From assembly GCF_014656075.1 (NCBI RefSeq), contig NZ_BNBS01000039.1, positions 1 through 64,000 on the forward strand: a stretch of DNA of 64,000 nt. The letters run 5' to 3'. The position numbers were made by a program, and so were the translations under genes. This document shows positions 1 through 8,640 of this stretch, piece by piece (the first letter of the stretch is position 1; each line of letters starts with the position of its first letter). The notes below the pieces were generated by a model. It did no database searches. It was not told the origin of the DNA and was given only the letters and a program-made list of their open reading frames with translations. Source of the stretch: Streptomyces hydrogenans (GTDB lineage: Bacteria; Actinomycetota; Actinomycetes; Streptomycetales; Streptomycetaceae).

Positions 1-849
1 GGCCGCGCCGGCCTCCGCGGCGTCGCGGTGCCGGTCGAGGGCCCGGGCCGCCTCGTACAGCGGCGCGTCCGGGTCGGCGCCGAGGGCGGTCACCTCGGTG
101 GCGTACCGGTGGAGCCGCAGCAGCAGCCGGGTGTGGTGCCAGGGGGCGTCCTGGTTCTCGCCCGCGGCCAGGGCCAGCGCCTCCGCGTTGTACGGATGGG
201 CGGCGCGGGTCAGCGGAAGCGCCTCGACCGCGTCGAGGAGGCGGCGGCGGGCGACCGAGGCGGAGGCGTCGAGGACCTCGGGGGCGGGGGCCGCCCCGGC
301 CGGGCCGAGCGGCACCTCGGAGGCGAGCAGGGCGACGGCGTCGGCCAGCGCGTGGAAGCGCGAGGAGCCGAGGGCCTGGAGGGCGGCCGAGTGGGCGCGG
401 GTCCGGGCGAGGGTGAGCTGCCGTTCGAGGAGGGCGCCGGCCCGGGCGGCGCCGACGGCGAGCCCGGCGCTCTCCGAGCCGCGGGCGGCCGGTACCGGGC
501 CGCTGCCGCCGGCCAGCCGGTTCAGCGCGTCCATGAGACGGACGAGCCGGGAGGTGCACGCCTGCTCCAGGGCCAGGGTCCCGGAGAGCCAGGCCAGCTC
601 GGTCCTGAGCTGGTCGGCCCAGGCCGCGTCGAGCAGCGGCCGGTAGGTGTGCAGGCTCCCGCTGATGCGGCGGGCGGCCGCCCGGAGCGTGCCGGCCGCC
701 TCGTCCGCTCCGGACGTGTCCGCGCCGCTCTCGCCGTGCTGCCGCAGGCCGCGGAGGAAGTCCGCGGCCCGGGCGTGCAGGTAGGGGGCGAGGACCTCGC
801 CCGCGGTCACGTCCTCCCGCGTGGACTGCGTGGGGTCAAGGTTGTGCAC
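1..849 (-). CDS. CHAD domain protein (3' end outside window)
   Basis: An open frame of 283 codons on the minus strand reaches the window edge with no stop, so the C-terminus is missing. It begins at a GTG at 849 and overlaps the end of ppk by 14 bases, which suggests translational coupling. The product is alanine- and arginine-rich and helical, with regularly spaced Arg and His residues (for example LRAAARRISGSLHTYRPLL near residue 55). This is typical of CHAD domains, conserved histidine alpha-helical bundles that bind polyphosphate through basic residues. Pairing with a polyphosphate kinase fits that role. Family membership is judged from pattern and context. The exact polyphosphate function is inferred. 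Confidence 0.8.
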   Translation of the reverse strand, partial: MHNLDPTQSTREDVTAGEVLAPYLHARAADFLRGLRQHGESGADTSGADEAAGTLRAAARRISGSLHTYRPLLDAAWADQLRTELAWLSGTLALEQACTSRLVRLMDALNRLAGGSGPVPAARGSESAGLAVGAARAGALLERQLTLARTRAHSAALQALGSSRFHALADAVALLASEVPLGPAGAAPAPEVLDASASVARRRLLDAVEALPLTRAAHPYNAEALALAAGENQDAPWHHTRLLLRLHRYATEVTALGADPDAPLYEAARALDRHRDAAEAGAA

Positions 850-3085
850 GCCGGCGCCTCCGCGCGTCGATGAGCATCTCCTGCACGTGCCGCAGCGGCT
901 TGCCCTCGGGATCGGTCGCGTGGCGCGTCCAGTTCCCGTCCGGGCCGAGGTGCCAGGAGGAGGTGGTGTCGGACATCCCGGTCTCCAGGAGCCGGGTGAG
1001 GGCCGCCCGGTGGGCGGGGTCGGAGACCCGGACCAGGGCCTCGATGCGCCGGTCCAGGTTGCGGTGCATCATGTCGGCGCTGCCGAACCAGACCTCGGGC
1101 TCGCCGCCGTTGCCGAAGGCGAAGACCCGGGAGTGCTCCAGGAAGCGGCCGAGGACCGAGCGGACCCGGATGTTCTCCGAGAGGCCGGGCACGCCGGGCC
1201 GCACGGCGCAGATGCCGCGGACCCAGACGTCGACCGGGACGCCCGCCTGGGAGGCCCGGTAGCAGGCGTCGATGACGGCCTCGTCGACCATCGAGTTGAC
1301 CTTGATCTTCACGTACGCGGGCCGCCCCGCCTTGTGGTGGGCGATCTCCTTGGTGATCCGCGAGACCAGCCCGTCGCGCAGCGACTTCGGGGCCGTGAGC
1401 AGCCGCCGGTACGTCTCGCGGCGGGAGTAGCCGGAGAGCCGGTTGAAGAGGTCGGACAGGTCCGCGCCGACCTGCGGGTCGGCGGTGAGCAGGCCCAGGT
1501 CCTCGTACAGCCGGGCCGTCTTCGGGTGGTAGTTGCCGGTGCCGACGTGCGAGTAGCGGCGCAGCAGCTCGCCCTCCTGGCGCACCACCAGCGACAGCTT
1601 GCAGTGCGTCTTGAGGCCGACCAGGCCGTAGACGACGTGGCAGCCGGCCTCCTCCAGCTTCCGCGCCCACTTGATGTTGGCCTGCTCGTCGAAGCGGGCC
1701 TTGATCTCGACGAGGACGAGGACCTGCTTGCCGGACTCGGCCGCGTCGATCAGGGCGTCGACGATCGGGGAGTCGCCGGAGGTCCGGTACAGCGTCTGCT
1801 TGATCGCCAGGACGTCCGGGTCGGCCGCCGCCTGCTCCAGGAACGCCTGGACGGAGGTCGAGAAGGAGTCGTACGGGTGGTGCAGCAGCACGTCCCGCTC
1901 CCGCATCGCGGCGAAGACGTCCGGCGCGGACGCGGACTCCACCTCGGCGAGGTCCCGGTGGGTGCCGGCGACGAACTTGGGGTACTTGAGCTCGGGCCGG
2001 TCCTGCGAGGCGATCCCGAACAGCCCGGTGAGGTCGAGCGGGCCGGGCAGCGGATAGACCTCGGCGTCGGAGACCTTCAGCTCGCGGACCAGCAGGTCGA
2101 GCACGTACGGGTCGATGGACTCCTCGACCTCCAGGCGGACCGGCGGCCCGAAGCGGCGCCGCATGAGCTCCTTCTCCAGGGCCTGGAGGAGGTTCTCGGC
2201 GTCGTCCTCCTCGACCTCCAGGTCCTCGTTCCGCGTCACCCGGAACATGTGGTGCGCCAGCACCTCCATGCCCGGGAACAGCTCCTCCAGGTGCGCCGCG
2301 ATCACGTCCTCCAGCGGTACGTACCGCTGCGGCGACGCCTCCAGGAAGCGGGAGAGCAGCGGCGGCACCTTGACGCGCGCGAAGTGGCGGTGGCCGCTGA
2401 CCGGATTGCGCACGACGACGGCCAGGTTGAGGCTCAGGCCGGAGATGTACGGGAAGGGGTGCGCCGGGTCCACGGCGAGCGGCGTCAGCACCGGGAAGAT
2501 CTGCTGCCGGAAGAGCGTGAAGAGCCGCGCCTGCTCCTTCTCGGTCAGCTCCGGCCAGCGGATCAGGTGGATGCCCTCGTCGGCCAGGGCCGGGGCGACG
2601 TCCTGCTGGTAGCAGGCGGCGTGCCGGGCCATCAGCTCGCGCGAACGGGTCCAGATCAGGTCGAGGACCTCGCGCGGCTGGAGGCCGGAGGCGGAGCGGG
2701 TGGCGACGCCGGTGGCGATGCGTCGCTTGAGGCCGGCGACCCGGACCATGAAGAACTCGTCCAGGTTCGACGCGAAGATCGCGAGGAAGTTCGCTCGTTC
2801 GAGGAGGGGGGTCGTCGGGTCCTCGGCGAGTTCCAGCACCCGTTCGTTGAAGGCGAGCCAGCTGCGCTCGCGGTCCAGGAAGCGGCCCTGCGGCAGCTCC
2901 CGCGAGCCGTCGTCGCCGTCGTCCCCGTCGTACGCGTCGATCTCGGCGTCGAGACCGGCGTCGAAGCCGCCGTTCTCCGTGTCGGGGGCGGCGTGCGGGC
3001 GGTGCGCCGCTATGGAACCCAGGGACGGCTGCGGGGACGCGGTGGCGGAGGTCTGGACCGGGACCTCGGCGGGCTGCTGGCTCAT
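836..3085 (-). CDS. ppk: Polyphosphate kinase (PPK1)
   Basis: PPK1 reversibly transfers the gamma phosphate of ATP onto polyphosphate. The protein shows the family layout: an N-terminal domain starting DRERSWLAFNERVLELAED, a helical head domain, and two C-terminal phospholipase-D-like domains. The HVGTGNYHPKTARLYEDLGL motif contains the catalytic histidine that becomes phosphorylated. I chose the ATG at 3085 (749 aa) because GGAAG lies upstream and it matches the usual start of Streptomyces homologues. An in-frame ATG at 3211 would add 42 residues but has no ribosome site. The downstream CHAD gene overlaps it. Streptomyces ppk is known to be phosphate-regulated, but I could not define a PHO box here. 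Confidence 0.95.
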   Translation of the reverse strand: MSQQPAEVPVQTSATASPQPSLGSIAAHRPHAAPDTENGGFDAGLDAEIDAYDGDDGDDGSRELPQGRFLDRERSWLAFNERVLELAEDPTTPLLERANFLAIFASNLDEFFMVRVAGLKRRIATGVATRSASGLQPREVLDLIWTRSRELMARHAACYQQDVAPALADEGIHLIRWPELTEKEQARLFTLFRQQIFPVLTPLAVDPAHPFPYISGLSLNLAVVVRNPVSGHRHFARVKVPPLLSRFLEASPQRYVPLEDVIAAHLEELFPGMEVLAHHMFRVTRNEDLEVEEDDAENLLQALEKELMRRRFGPPVRLEVEESIDPYVLDLLVRELKVSDAEVYPLPGPLDLTGLFGIASQDRPELKYPKFVAGTHRDLAEVESASAPDVFAAMRERDVLLHHPYDSFSTSVQAFLEQAAADPDVLAIKQTLYRTSGDSPIVDALIDAAESGKQVLVLVEIKARFDEQANIKWARKLEEAGCHVVYGLVGLKTHCKLSLVVRQEGELLRRYSHVGTGNYHPKTARLYEDLGLLTADPQVGADLSDLFNRLSGYSRRETYRRLLTAPKSLRDGLVSRITKEIAHHKAGRPAYVKIKVNSMVDEAVIDACYRASQAGVPVDVWVRGICAVRPGVPGLSENIRVRSVLGRFLEHSRVFAFGNGGEPEVWFGSADMMHRNLDRRIEALVRVSDPAHRAALTRLLETGMSDTTSSWHLGPDGNWTRHATDPEGKPLRHVQEMLIDARRRRRAQP

Positions 3086-3271
3086 GGACCCATTCTTCCG
3101 CGCGAAGGGGTCCTCGGGCGCGTCGGAGCGGGCCGTGGGGGAGGGCAGTCTCCCCTTGGGAAGTCTTCCCGCGGGGATCCCCCCGCCGGACGTGATCACG
3201 GATCGCTTCATTGCGTGAGCGTCGCAAGCGCGTCTGAATGGCCGGTAACGACGACATGTCGTACGGGAATC

Positions 3272-3302
3272 GGGGGCGGGGCCTGTGACGGGCTCCGCCC
3301 CC
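3272..3302 (-). terminator. Strong GC hairpin terminator
   Basis: Two 12-base arms (3272-3283 and 3291-3302) pair with a single G-T wobble around a 7-base loop. The hairpin sits after the ABC permease stop (3348) and before ppk, so it probably ends the ABC operon transcript. A TATTTT run follows it on the plus strand, but no plus-strand gene ends here. Confidence 0.7.
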
Positions 3303-3347
3303 TATTTTCCCCCATCCGGGTGAGGTGGCACTACGGGTGCGGCGGCA

Positions 3348-4334
3348 CTACGGGTGCCGGGCCCGCAGGACGCGGAAGGCGGCGAAGGCGGCGAGGGCGG
3401 CGAGGGCGAGGACGATGCCGGTCTCGATGAGCTGGGTGGGCCAGAAATGGGAGGCGGGGTGGTAGTCGAGGTACTGGGTGGTGACGCCGTGCTCGGCGTA
3501 GCACTGCTCCTGCGCCTTCTCCCAGCGCTCCGGGTCGCCGTCGATGCCGGGTATCGCGTTGATCTGGTTCCAGCAGATCGCCTGGTCGAAGGGGGTCCCG
3601 GAGGAGGTGAGGACGCCGGAGTCCATGTAGAGGTGGTCGCCGGAGGGGGTGAAGGGGCCGTCGGCGCCGAGCGATCCGGTGGCCCGCTCCAGCGGCAGGA
3701 TGGACCAGCGGTAGGCGTTGAACGCGAGCGTCACCACGCCCATGACCAGTCCCGCGGCGGCCATGGCGGGCAGGGTGCGGCGGACGAGCTGGCCGACGAG
3801 GGCGCCGACGGCGACGGCGGCGAGGACCTGGGCGAGGGCGGTGACGCCGGTCGCCGTGTAGGTGCCGGCCTGGCCCCAGTGGTAGTCCCAGCCCTCCCGC
3901 ACCCCGAGCCGGCCGAACCAGAAGAGGCCCATCACGGCGAGCATGGCGAGGAGGGCGAAACCGGTGGCGACCGTCACCTTGGAGCGGAGCCAGTCGGCCG
4001 GGCTCACGGACTGGGTGAGGGAGAGCTGGTACGTCCCCGACTCGTACTCGCGGGCCACCATCGGTCCCGCGACGAAGGCGGCGACGACGCCCGGCAGGAC
4101 CATGGTGACGACGGAGACGTACTCCATGATCGCGCGGAGCTTCGGGTAGCCGTGGTTGTCGGCGCCCGGGATCCAGGTTCCGTCCCGCATGGGCAGCGGC
4201 TCCTGCGCCGTATAGATCCGCAACCCCGCGACGACGGCCAGCGCGAACAGCGCCAGTGCGAGCGCCAGCCACAGCGTCCGCCGGTACTGGCGGACCGTCA
4301 CCCAGGCGGGGCCCTTGAGGGAAAGGGCGCTCAT
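3348..4334 (-). CDS. ABC transporter permease (ABC-2 type)
   Basis: This 328-aa membrane protein has about six hydrophobic segments, the first near residues 20-40 (LWLALALALFALAVVAGLRI) followed by a large extracellular loop. That layout is typical of permeases in YtrA-type operons. The start ATG at 4334 overlaps the stop of the ATPase gene by 4 bases. Alternative long reading frames through this region are out of frame with the membrane segments. It forms an exporter or sensor complex with the ATPase encoded just upstream. The substrate is unknown. YtrA-controlled systems often respond to cell-wall antibiotics, which is inference here. Confidence 0.85.
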   Translation of the reverse strand: MSALSLKGPAWVTVRQYRRTLWLALALALFALAVVAGLRIYTAQEPLPMRDGTWIPGADNHGYPKLRAIMEYVSVVTMVLPGVVAAFVAGPMVAREYESGTYQLSLTQSVSPADWLRSKVTVATGFALLAMLAVMGLFWFGRLGVREGWDYHWGQAGTYTATGVTALAQVLAAVAVGALVGQLVRRTLPAMAAAGLVMGVVTLAFNAYRWSILPLERATGSLGADGPFTPSGDHLYMDSGVLTSSGTPFDQAICWNQINAIPGIDGDPERWEKAQEQCYAEHGVTTQYLDYHPASHFWPTQLIETGIVLALAALAAFAAFRVLRARHP

Positions 4335-5182
4335 GCGGCGGCTCCTTCGGGGTTGCGGAGGTGGGCGAGGAGGAGCTCCTCCAGGGACGGCTCGGTGGTC
4401 TCCCACGCGCCTTCGACGGGGCCCTCCCTCCGTACCAGCGCGGTGAGCTGACGGCCCGTCGTGCGGGAGTCGATCACCGTGTGCGGGGCGAGGTCGGCGA
4501 CGGGGCCGCGCAGCAGGGTGTGCGCGGCGAGCAGGTCGTCGACGGCACCGTCGAGGCGGACGCGGCCGCCGGCGAGCAGCATCAGGTGGTCGCAGGCGCC
4601 TTCCAGCTCGGTGAGGATGTGCGACGACATCACGACCGTGGTGCCGCGCTCGGCCGCGTCCGACATCAGCAGGCCCATCAGCTGGTGGCGGGCGAGCGGG
4701 TCGAGGTCGGCCATCGGCTCGTCCAGGAGCAGGAGTTCCGCGCGCTTGCCGAGGGCGAGCGCGAGGGCGACGCGGGTGCGCTGGCCGCCGGAGAGGTGGT
4801 GGACGAGGGTGTCGGAGGAGAAGCCGCCGCCCTCGACGACCCGGAGCGCCCCGGCCTCGTCCCAGCGGCCGGGGTTGAGCTCGCGGCCCATGCGGAGGGT
4901 GTCGGCGACGGTGAGCCGGGGGTGGAGCGGCTTGCTCTGGGCCACGTAGGCGAGGTCGTCGCGGCCGGGGCCGGTGAGGGTGCCCTCGGTGGGGCGCATC
5001 AGGCCCGCGGCGAGGGCGAGGAGGGTGGACTTGCCGGCGCCGTTGGGGCCCACGAGGGCGCAGATCCGGCCGGCGGGGAGGGCGAAGGCGCACTCTCTGA
5101 GGGCCCACCCGCCCCTGCGCCCGCCGTACTTCATGCCCAGGTGGTCCGCCCGCAGGGCGATCCCCTCGGTGGTCGTGCTCAT
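4331..5182 (-). CDS. ABC transporter ATP-binding protein
   Basis: This 283-aa ATPase carries a Walker A (GPNGAGKST, near residue 45), an ABC signature (LSGGQRTR, near 128) and a Walker B (LLLDEPMADLD). It drives the permease encoded downstream. The start overlaps the preceding GntR gene and the stop overlaps the permease start, each by 4 bases, so the three genes form a coupled operon regulator-ATPase-permease. The C-terminal 80 residues are diverged, as is common in drug or peptide exporter ATPases. The transported molecule cannot be told from sequence. Confidence 0.93.
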   Translation of the reverse strand: MSTTTEGIALRADHLGMKYGGRRGGWALRECAFALPAGRICALVGPNGAGKSTLLALAAGLMRPTEGTLTGPGRDDLAYVAQSKPLHPRLTVADTLRMGRELNPGRWDEAGALRVVEGGGFSSDTLVHHLSGGQRTRVALALALGKRAELLLLDEPMADLDPLARHQLMGLLMSDAAERGTTVVMSSHILTELEGACDHLMLLAGGRVRLDGAVDDLLAAHTLLRGPVADLAPHTVIDSRTTGRQLTALVRREGPVEGAWETTEPSLEELLLAHLRNPEGAAA

Positions 5183-5568
5183 GCTTCGTCGTCCCCCTCG
5201 AAGTGCTGCGTCAGTACGGCGGTGAAGAGCGCCGCCACGTCCTCGCGGTCCAGTCCTTCGGCGCGTGCGCGGCGGGCCCAGGCGTCGAGCTCGCCCCGGA
5301 GGGGGGAGTCGGCGGGGGCGGTGCCGAGCGTGGCGCGGACGAAGGTGCCGAGGCCGCGGCGGGCCTCGACGAGGCCTTCGCGTTCGAGCTCGCGGTAGGC
5401 CTTGAGGACCGTGTTCGGGTTGATGGCCGTCGCCTCGACGACCTCGCGTGCGGTGGGCAGTCGGTCACCCGGCTCCAGGAGGCCCATCCGGAGGGCCTGC
5501 TTCGTCTGTTGGACGATCTGGAGGTAGGTGGCGACGCCGCCGCGCCGGTCGATGCGGTACTCGACCAC
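5179..5568 (-). CDS. GntR family regulator, YtrA subfamily
   Basis: This short 129-aa regulator has an N-terminal winged helix-turn-helix (residues about 10-80, including GDRLPTAREVVEATAINPNT) and only a small C-terminal helical tail, which is typical of the YtrA subfamily of GntR. It is first in an operon with an ABC ATPase and permease that it presumably represses. A long perfect inverted repeat with CACTA/TAGTG centres lies immediately upstream (5572-5619) and is the likely autoregulatory operator. The inducer is unknown. Confidence 0.9.
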   Translation of the reverse strand: MVEYRIDRRGGVATYLQIVQQTKQALRMGLLEPGDRLPTAREVVEATAINPNTVLKAYRELEREGLVEARRGLGTFVRATLGTAPADSPLRGELDAWARRARAEGLDREDVAALFTAVLTQHFEGDDEA

Positions 5569-5571
5569 GTC

Positions 5572-5619
5572 CCTTCCACCACCCTTTCACTAATCAAGTA
5601 GTGAAAGGGTGGTGGAAGG
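5572..5619. promoter_or_regulatory. Perfect 21-bp inverted repeat, probable YtrA-type operator
   Basis: Arms at 5572-5592 and 5599-5619 are perfect 21-base reverse complements with a 6-base spacer (ATCAAG). The repeat ends 4 bases upstream of the GntR start codon. The central CACTA...TAGTG half-sites could bind a GntR dimer. The transcribed form would fold over the ribosome site, so it may also act in RNA. Confidence 0.75.
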
Positions 5620-5621
5620 AA

Positions 5622-5643
5622 GGGGGCGGTGTCAACCGCCCCC
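5622..5643 (-). terminator. mshD terminator hairpin
   Basis: Nine-base perfect arms (5622-5630, 5635-5643) enclose a 4-base loop, 31 bases after the mshD stop on the minus strand. It lies directly beside the GntR operator repeat and probably insulates mshD from the ABC operon. Confidence 0.65.
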
Positions 5644-5674
5644 TGGGAAACAGCCGTTACGGGCGTCCCGGGTG

Positions 5675-6604
5675 TTACGACTCCGAGCGGTACATCAGGT
5701 CCACCTCGTGGGTCCGGAAGCCCAGCCCCTCGTAGACCCGCACGGCCGCCGTGTTGTCGGCGTCCACGTACAGCATCGCCGTCGGCAGCCCCTCCGCCGC
5801 CAGGTGCCGCAGGCCCGTCGCGGTGAGGGCCTTGCCGAGGCCGCCGCCCTGCGCCTCCGGCAGGATGCCGACCACGTACACCTCGCCGAGGCGCTCCTCG
5901 GCGTGCGTCTTCGTCCAGTGGAAGCCGACCAGCCGGCCGTCGGCGTCCTCGGCGAGGAAGAAGCCCTTGGGGTCGAACCACGGCTCGGCGAGCCGGTCGT
6001 CCAGGTCCCGCTGGGTCAGCGAGCCCTGCTCCGGGTGGTGGGCGAAGGCGGCCGCGTTGACCGCGAGCCACGCCGTGTCGTCCTGGCCGGGGACGAAGGT
6101 GCGGATCGTGACGCCCTCGGGGAGGACCGGCTCGGGGATGTCCAGGGGCGTCAGCGGGCGCCGCAGCTGCCGGAGTTCGCGGAACAGGGTCAGGCCGAGG
6201 ACCTGCGCGAGGTGCCGGGCGGAGGGCTTGCCGCCGTGCGCCCACACCCGCAGCCGCTTGCCGGAGGCGCCGAGCAGCGCGGTGCCGAGGGCCCGGCCGT
6301 GGCCGCGGCCGCGCTGGTCGGGGTGGATGAGCAGCTCGGCGGCCGGGGCCTCGACGGGGTCGGTCTCCTCCAGCTGCGCGTAGCCGTACAGGTGCGAGCC
6401 GACGGTGAGGAGGAAGTGCCGCACTCCTTCGCGCCGGCCGTGCCGGAGGTAGAGCCGCCCCTGTTCGGACACGGCGTGCACGCCGTCGGCGCGGTCCGCC
6501 GCCGCGAGCAGGTCCATGACCTCCTGGACCTGCCCGGTGCTGAGCTCGTCGTACGTCTGGATCTGCCGTCCCGGTTCGAGGGCCGGCGCCGCGTCGGAAG
6601 TCAT
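5675..6604 (-). CDS. mshD: Mycothiol synthase (MshD)
   Basis: MshD acetylates Cys-GlcN-Ins with acetyl-CoA in the last step of mycothiol synthesis. The 309-aa protein contains two tandem GNAT folds. The N-terminal one includes IHPDQRGRGHGRALGTALL, and the C-terminal one includes LPEAQGGGLGKALTATGL (acetyl-CoA binding P-loops), followed by LYVDADNTAAVRVYEGLGF, which is highly typical of MshD. Length matches the family. The window also has mshA at 48 kb. A TnpB-like gene ends only 9 bases upstream of the start codon, so the mshD promoter must lie inside, or have been replaced by, that gene's 3' end. Confidence 0.95.
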   Translation of the reverse strand: MTSDAAPALEPGRQIQTYDELSTGQVQEVMDLLAAADRADGVHAVSEQGRLYLRHGRREGVRHFLLTVGSHLYGYAQLEETDPVEAPAAELLIHPDQRGRGHGRALGTALLGASGKRLRVWAHGGKPSARHLAQVLGLTLFRELRQLRRPLTPLDIPEPVLPEGVTIRTFVPGQDDTAWLAVNAAAFAHHPEQGSLTQRDLDDRLAEPWFDPKGFFLAEDADGRLVGFHWTKTHAEERLGEVYVVGILPEAQGGGLGKALTATGLRHLAAEGLPTAMLYVDADNTAAVRVYEGLGFRTHEVDLMYRSES

Positions 6605-6613
6605 GCCCCGAGC

Positions 6614-8359
6614 CTACGGCGAACCTTCCGTCAGCCGGAGGCAACTGTCTTGTAACCGCTCCTGGCGTGGTCGGCCGTTCTCGGCCGGACTCTCGCGACC
6701 TGGCCTGGTGGTGGCCGGGTGACCTCGCGAACGGTCTTCGAGGTCGGGAAACAGCGTGAGCCGGTCACCTCGGCGCGGTCGAGTCCTGCCGCCCGTGGTG
6801 GGCGTGCTCGCCGTCCTGGGTGGGCTCGCGGTCCCACGAGCCCACGGGGTGAGTACGGCCTGGCCGGTAGCTCTCCACGCCACGATCCTCCGGTCGTGGG
6901 CGGTCACACCTGGCCGACGCCGTACCCGGTGCCCGAGGGCGCGTCGTGCGATGGCCACCGAAGCGCCGTGATGGCGGGTGACCGTGGTCTGCGGGTTGTG
7001 CTGCTGGAGCGGGATCTTCCAGTACCGCCCGCCCCAGACGCTGGTGTACGCCGGATCGACCGCGATCACCACGAGGCCGGCGTGGAACGCCATGCCGCGC
7101 AGCCGCTCCCGGAACCTGGCCGTGGGGATACCGGACACAGTCCGACGGAACTTCTTCCCGCGCCCGCCGCGTCCCATGGTCTCGCGGCCGGTGGCACGGG
7201 CCTCGTCGAAGCCGAGGTCCTCGATCGCGATCCCCGCGCAGTGATGCCGCTCGGCGACGGCGATCAGCCGGGTGATCGCGGCGCGCAGGTGGCCGTCCCG
7301 CTGGGAGGCGGGGCCGGTGAGGCCGAGGGGGATGGTGAGGGGTTCGCCGGTTGGGTTGCCGTGCGAGTCGAGGACATGGGCAGCGAGGTGGTCGGCGTTG
7401 AGGTCGACGCCGAGGAGGCGTCCGCCGCGGGCCCGGAGCTCCCCAGGGGTGGGCAGGACGGCGGTGTCGGCGGACCAGGAGGCGTCCAGGTACCAGCGGC
7501 CGCGCTGCGGGTCGTGGATGACGTCGTAGCGTACGGCCCGGTTCGCGTCGGCCCGGTCCAGCCACTCCTCCCGCCGGTGCGAGAAGCCGACCGTGCGGGT
7601 GAGGCGGTACCGGCCCCGGGGCGCGTTCGCGAGATGCCGCAGCGGCCGGGGCAGCACCAGCGACACCTCACCCGTGTCCGGGGCGACGGTGATCGTGTAG
7701 TTGCCGTGCGGCGCGCCGGACTCGCCGTCGGCGGTCAGGAACAGACGCTCCGCGTCCCACTGCTGCCGCCATCGCCCCTCCGTGAGCCGCGCGGCGGCGA
7801 GGTTGTGCCGCGACTTCGCCAGCCGCCTTCCGCCGGCCACGATGCCCGGCCTGCCGGACTCGATCCGGGCCTCGACGCGCGTGAGACGGGTCTTGAGCAT
7901 GGTGAGGCGGCGCTGTTTCGCCCACCGTTCGCTCTGGTCCGCATAGCCCCGGACCTTGCCCTCGCGCCGCCCACACGGCACCGCGAGGCGTGCCTCGACG
8001 GCCCGGACCGCCCGGCGGAGGGAGGCCCGCTCGTCGTACAGGCAGCGGAGGGAGAGCTGGTACTGGTCCTCCGACACGCGGGTCATCGCCCCGGCCCACC
8101 GCGACGATGACCCGACGGTGAGCGTCCTCTTCCGCTCCGCCCGCCGGTTCTGCCCGGCCTTCACCCGCCCGATGCCCACCCGCACTGCGAGGTCCGTCCG
8201 CTGAAGGCGGCCCAAGTGCTCGCCGACCAGCCGCAACACCGCCGCCTCGCCCTCGGTCACCCGCAGCCGGTCCCGGATGCGGACTCCGCCGGGCGCGGCG
8301 ACCGTGAACGGGGGCGTCATGGGGCGCAGCTTCGGCTTCCCGCGACGTGCGCGGCGCAC
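6614..8359 (-). CDS. Orphan TnpB-like RuvC protein (copy 1)
   Basis: This 581-aa protein resembles the TnpB-related accessory proteins of IS200/IS605 elements. A RuvC-I motif (LLGVDLNADH, Asp319), a RuvC-II motif (IAIEDLGF, Glu380) and the VDPAYTS segment near 435 are present. The Cys pairs of the TnpB zinc finger are absent, and the usual RuvC-III Asp motif is replaced by RHHGASVAIARR (462-473), putting a His where Asp is expected. No TnpA gene is adjacent. The last 100 residues are Arg/Pro/Thr-rich and may be translation through a structured RNA region. GTG at 8359 is preceded by GAGAGGGGG; an ATG at 8320 is the alternative. A diverged paralogue lies at 22.8 kb. Confidence 0.8.
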   Translation of the reverse strand: MRRARRGKPKLRPMTPPFTVAAPGGVRIRDRLRVTEGEAAVLRLVGEHLGRLQRTDLAVRVGIGRVKAGQNRRAERKRTLTVGSSSRWAGAMTRVSEDQYQLSLRCLYDERASLRRAVRAVEARLAVPCGRREGKVRGYADQSERWAKQRRLTMLKTRLTRVEARIESGRPGIVAGGRRLAKSRHNLAAARLTEGRWRQQWDAERLFLTADGESGAPHGNYTITVAPDTGEVSLVLPRPLRHLANAPRGRYRLTRTVGFSHRREEWLDRADANRAVRYDVIHDPQRGRWYLDASWSADTAVLPTPGELRARGGRLLGVDLNADHLAAHVLDSHGNPTGEPLTIPLGLTGPASQRDGHLRAAITRLIAVAERHHCAGIAIEDLGFDEARATGRETMGRGGRGKKFRRTVSGIPTARFRERLRGMAFHAGLVVIAVDPAYTSVWGGRYWKIPLQQHNPQTTVTRHHGASVAIARRALGHRVRRRPGVTAHDRRIVAWRATGQAVLTPWARGTASPPRTASTPTTGGRTRPRRGDRLTLFPDLEDRSRGHPATTRPGRESPAENGRPRQERLQDSCLRLTEGSP

Positions 8360-8640
8360 TCGCCACCCCCTCTCGGCCGTGCCGCCTCCCGGGGTGCCCC
8401 GGCGAAGACGTCTTCCGTACGGGTGAACGAGCCGGAGAGGTCGACGTCACGCGTTCGTCGGCCGAACGCAACGTCGTCGTCATGCCGCCTGGAGATCCCG
8501 CCCCGGGAGGTCGCAAAAGGGAATCGATCGGCCTCACCCCCCTGTTGCGCTACGCGCGTTGACTCTAGGCTGCGAGCGCACACGCGGGGAACGATCAAAG
8601 CCGCGAATCGGGGCAAGGGGCAAAGGGGATCACGGGAGAG
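8360..8640. other. Intergenic region with nucleotidase promoter
   Basis: No convincing gene is seen. It lies between the divergent TnpB-like and 5'-nucleotidase genes. A TAGGCT hexamer at about 8567-8572 is a plausible -10 box for the nucleotidase, and CACGGGAGAG just before 8641 supplies the ribosome site. Confidence 0.4.

Noticed and set aside
821..3430. Long plus-strand open frame opposite ppk
   Set aside because: It is antisense to a clear PPK1 gene, its protein is Val/Gly/Arg-rich with no motif, and such long frames are expected opposite GC-rich coding DNA.
3348..5108. 586-aa frame that would fuse ATPase region and permease
   Set aside because: The first 256 codons are an out-of-frame reading of the ATPase gene. 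Only the part from MSALSLKG onward is real.
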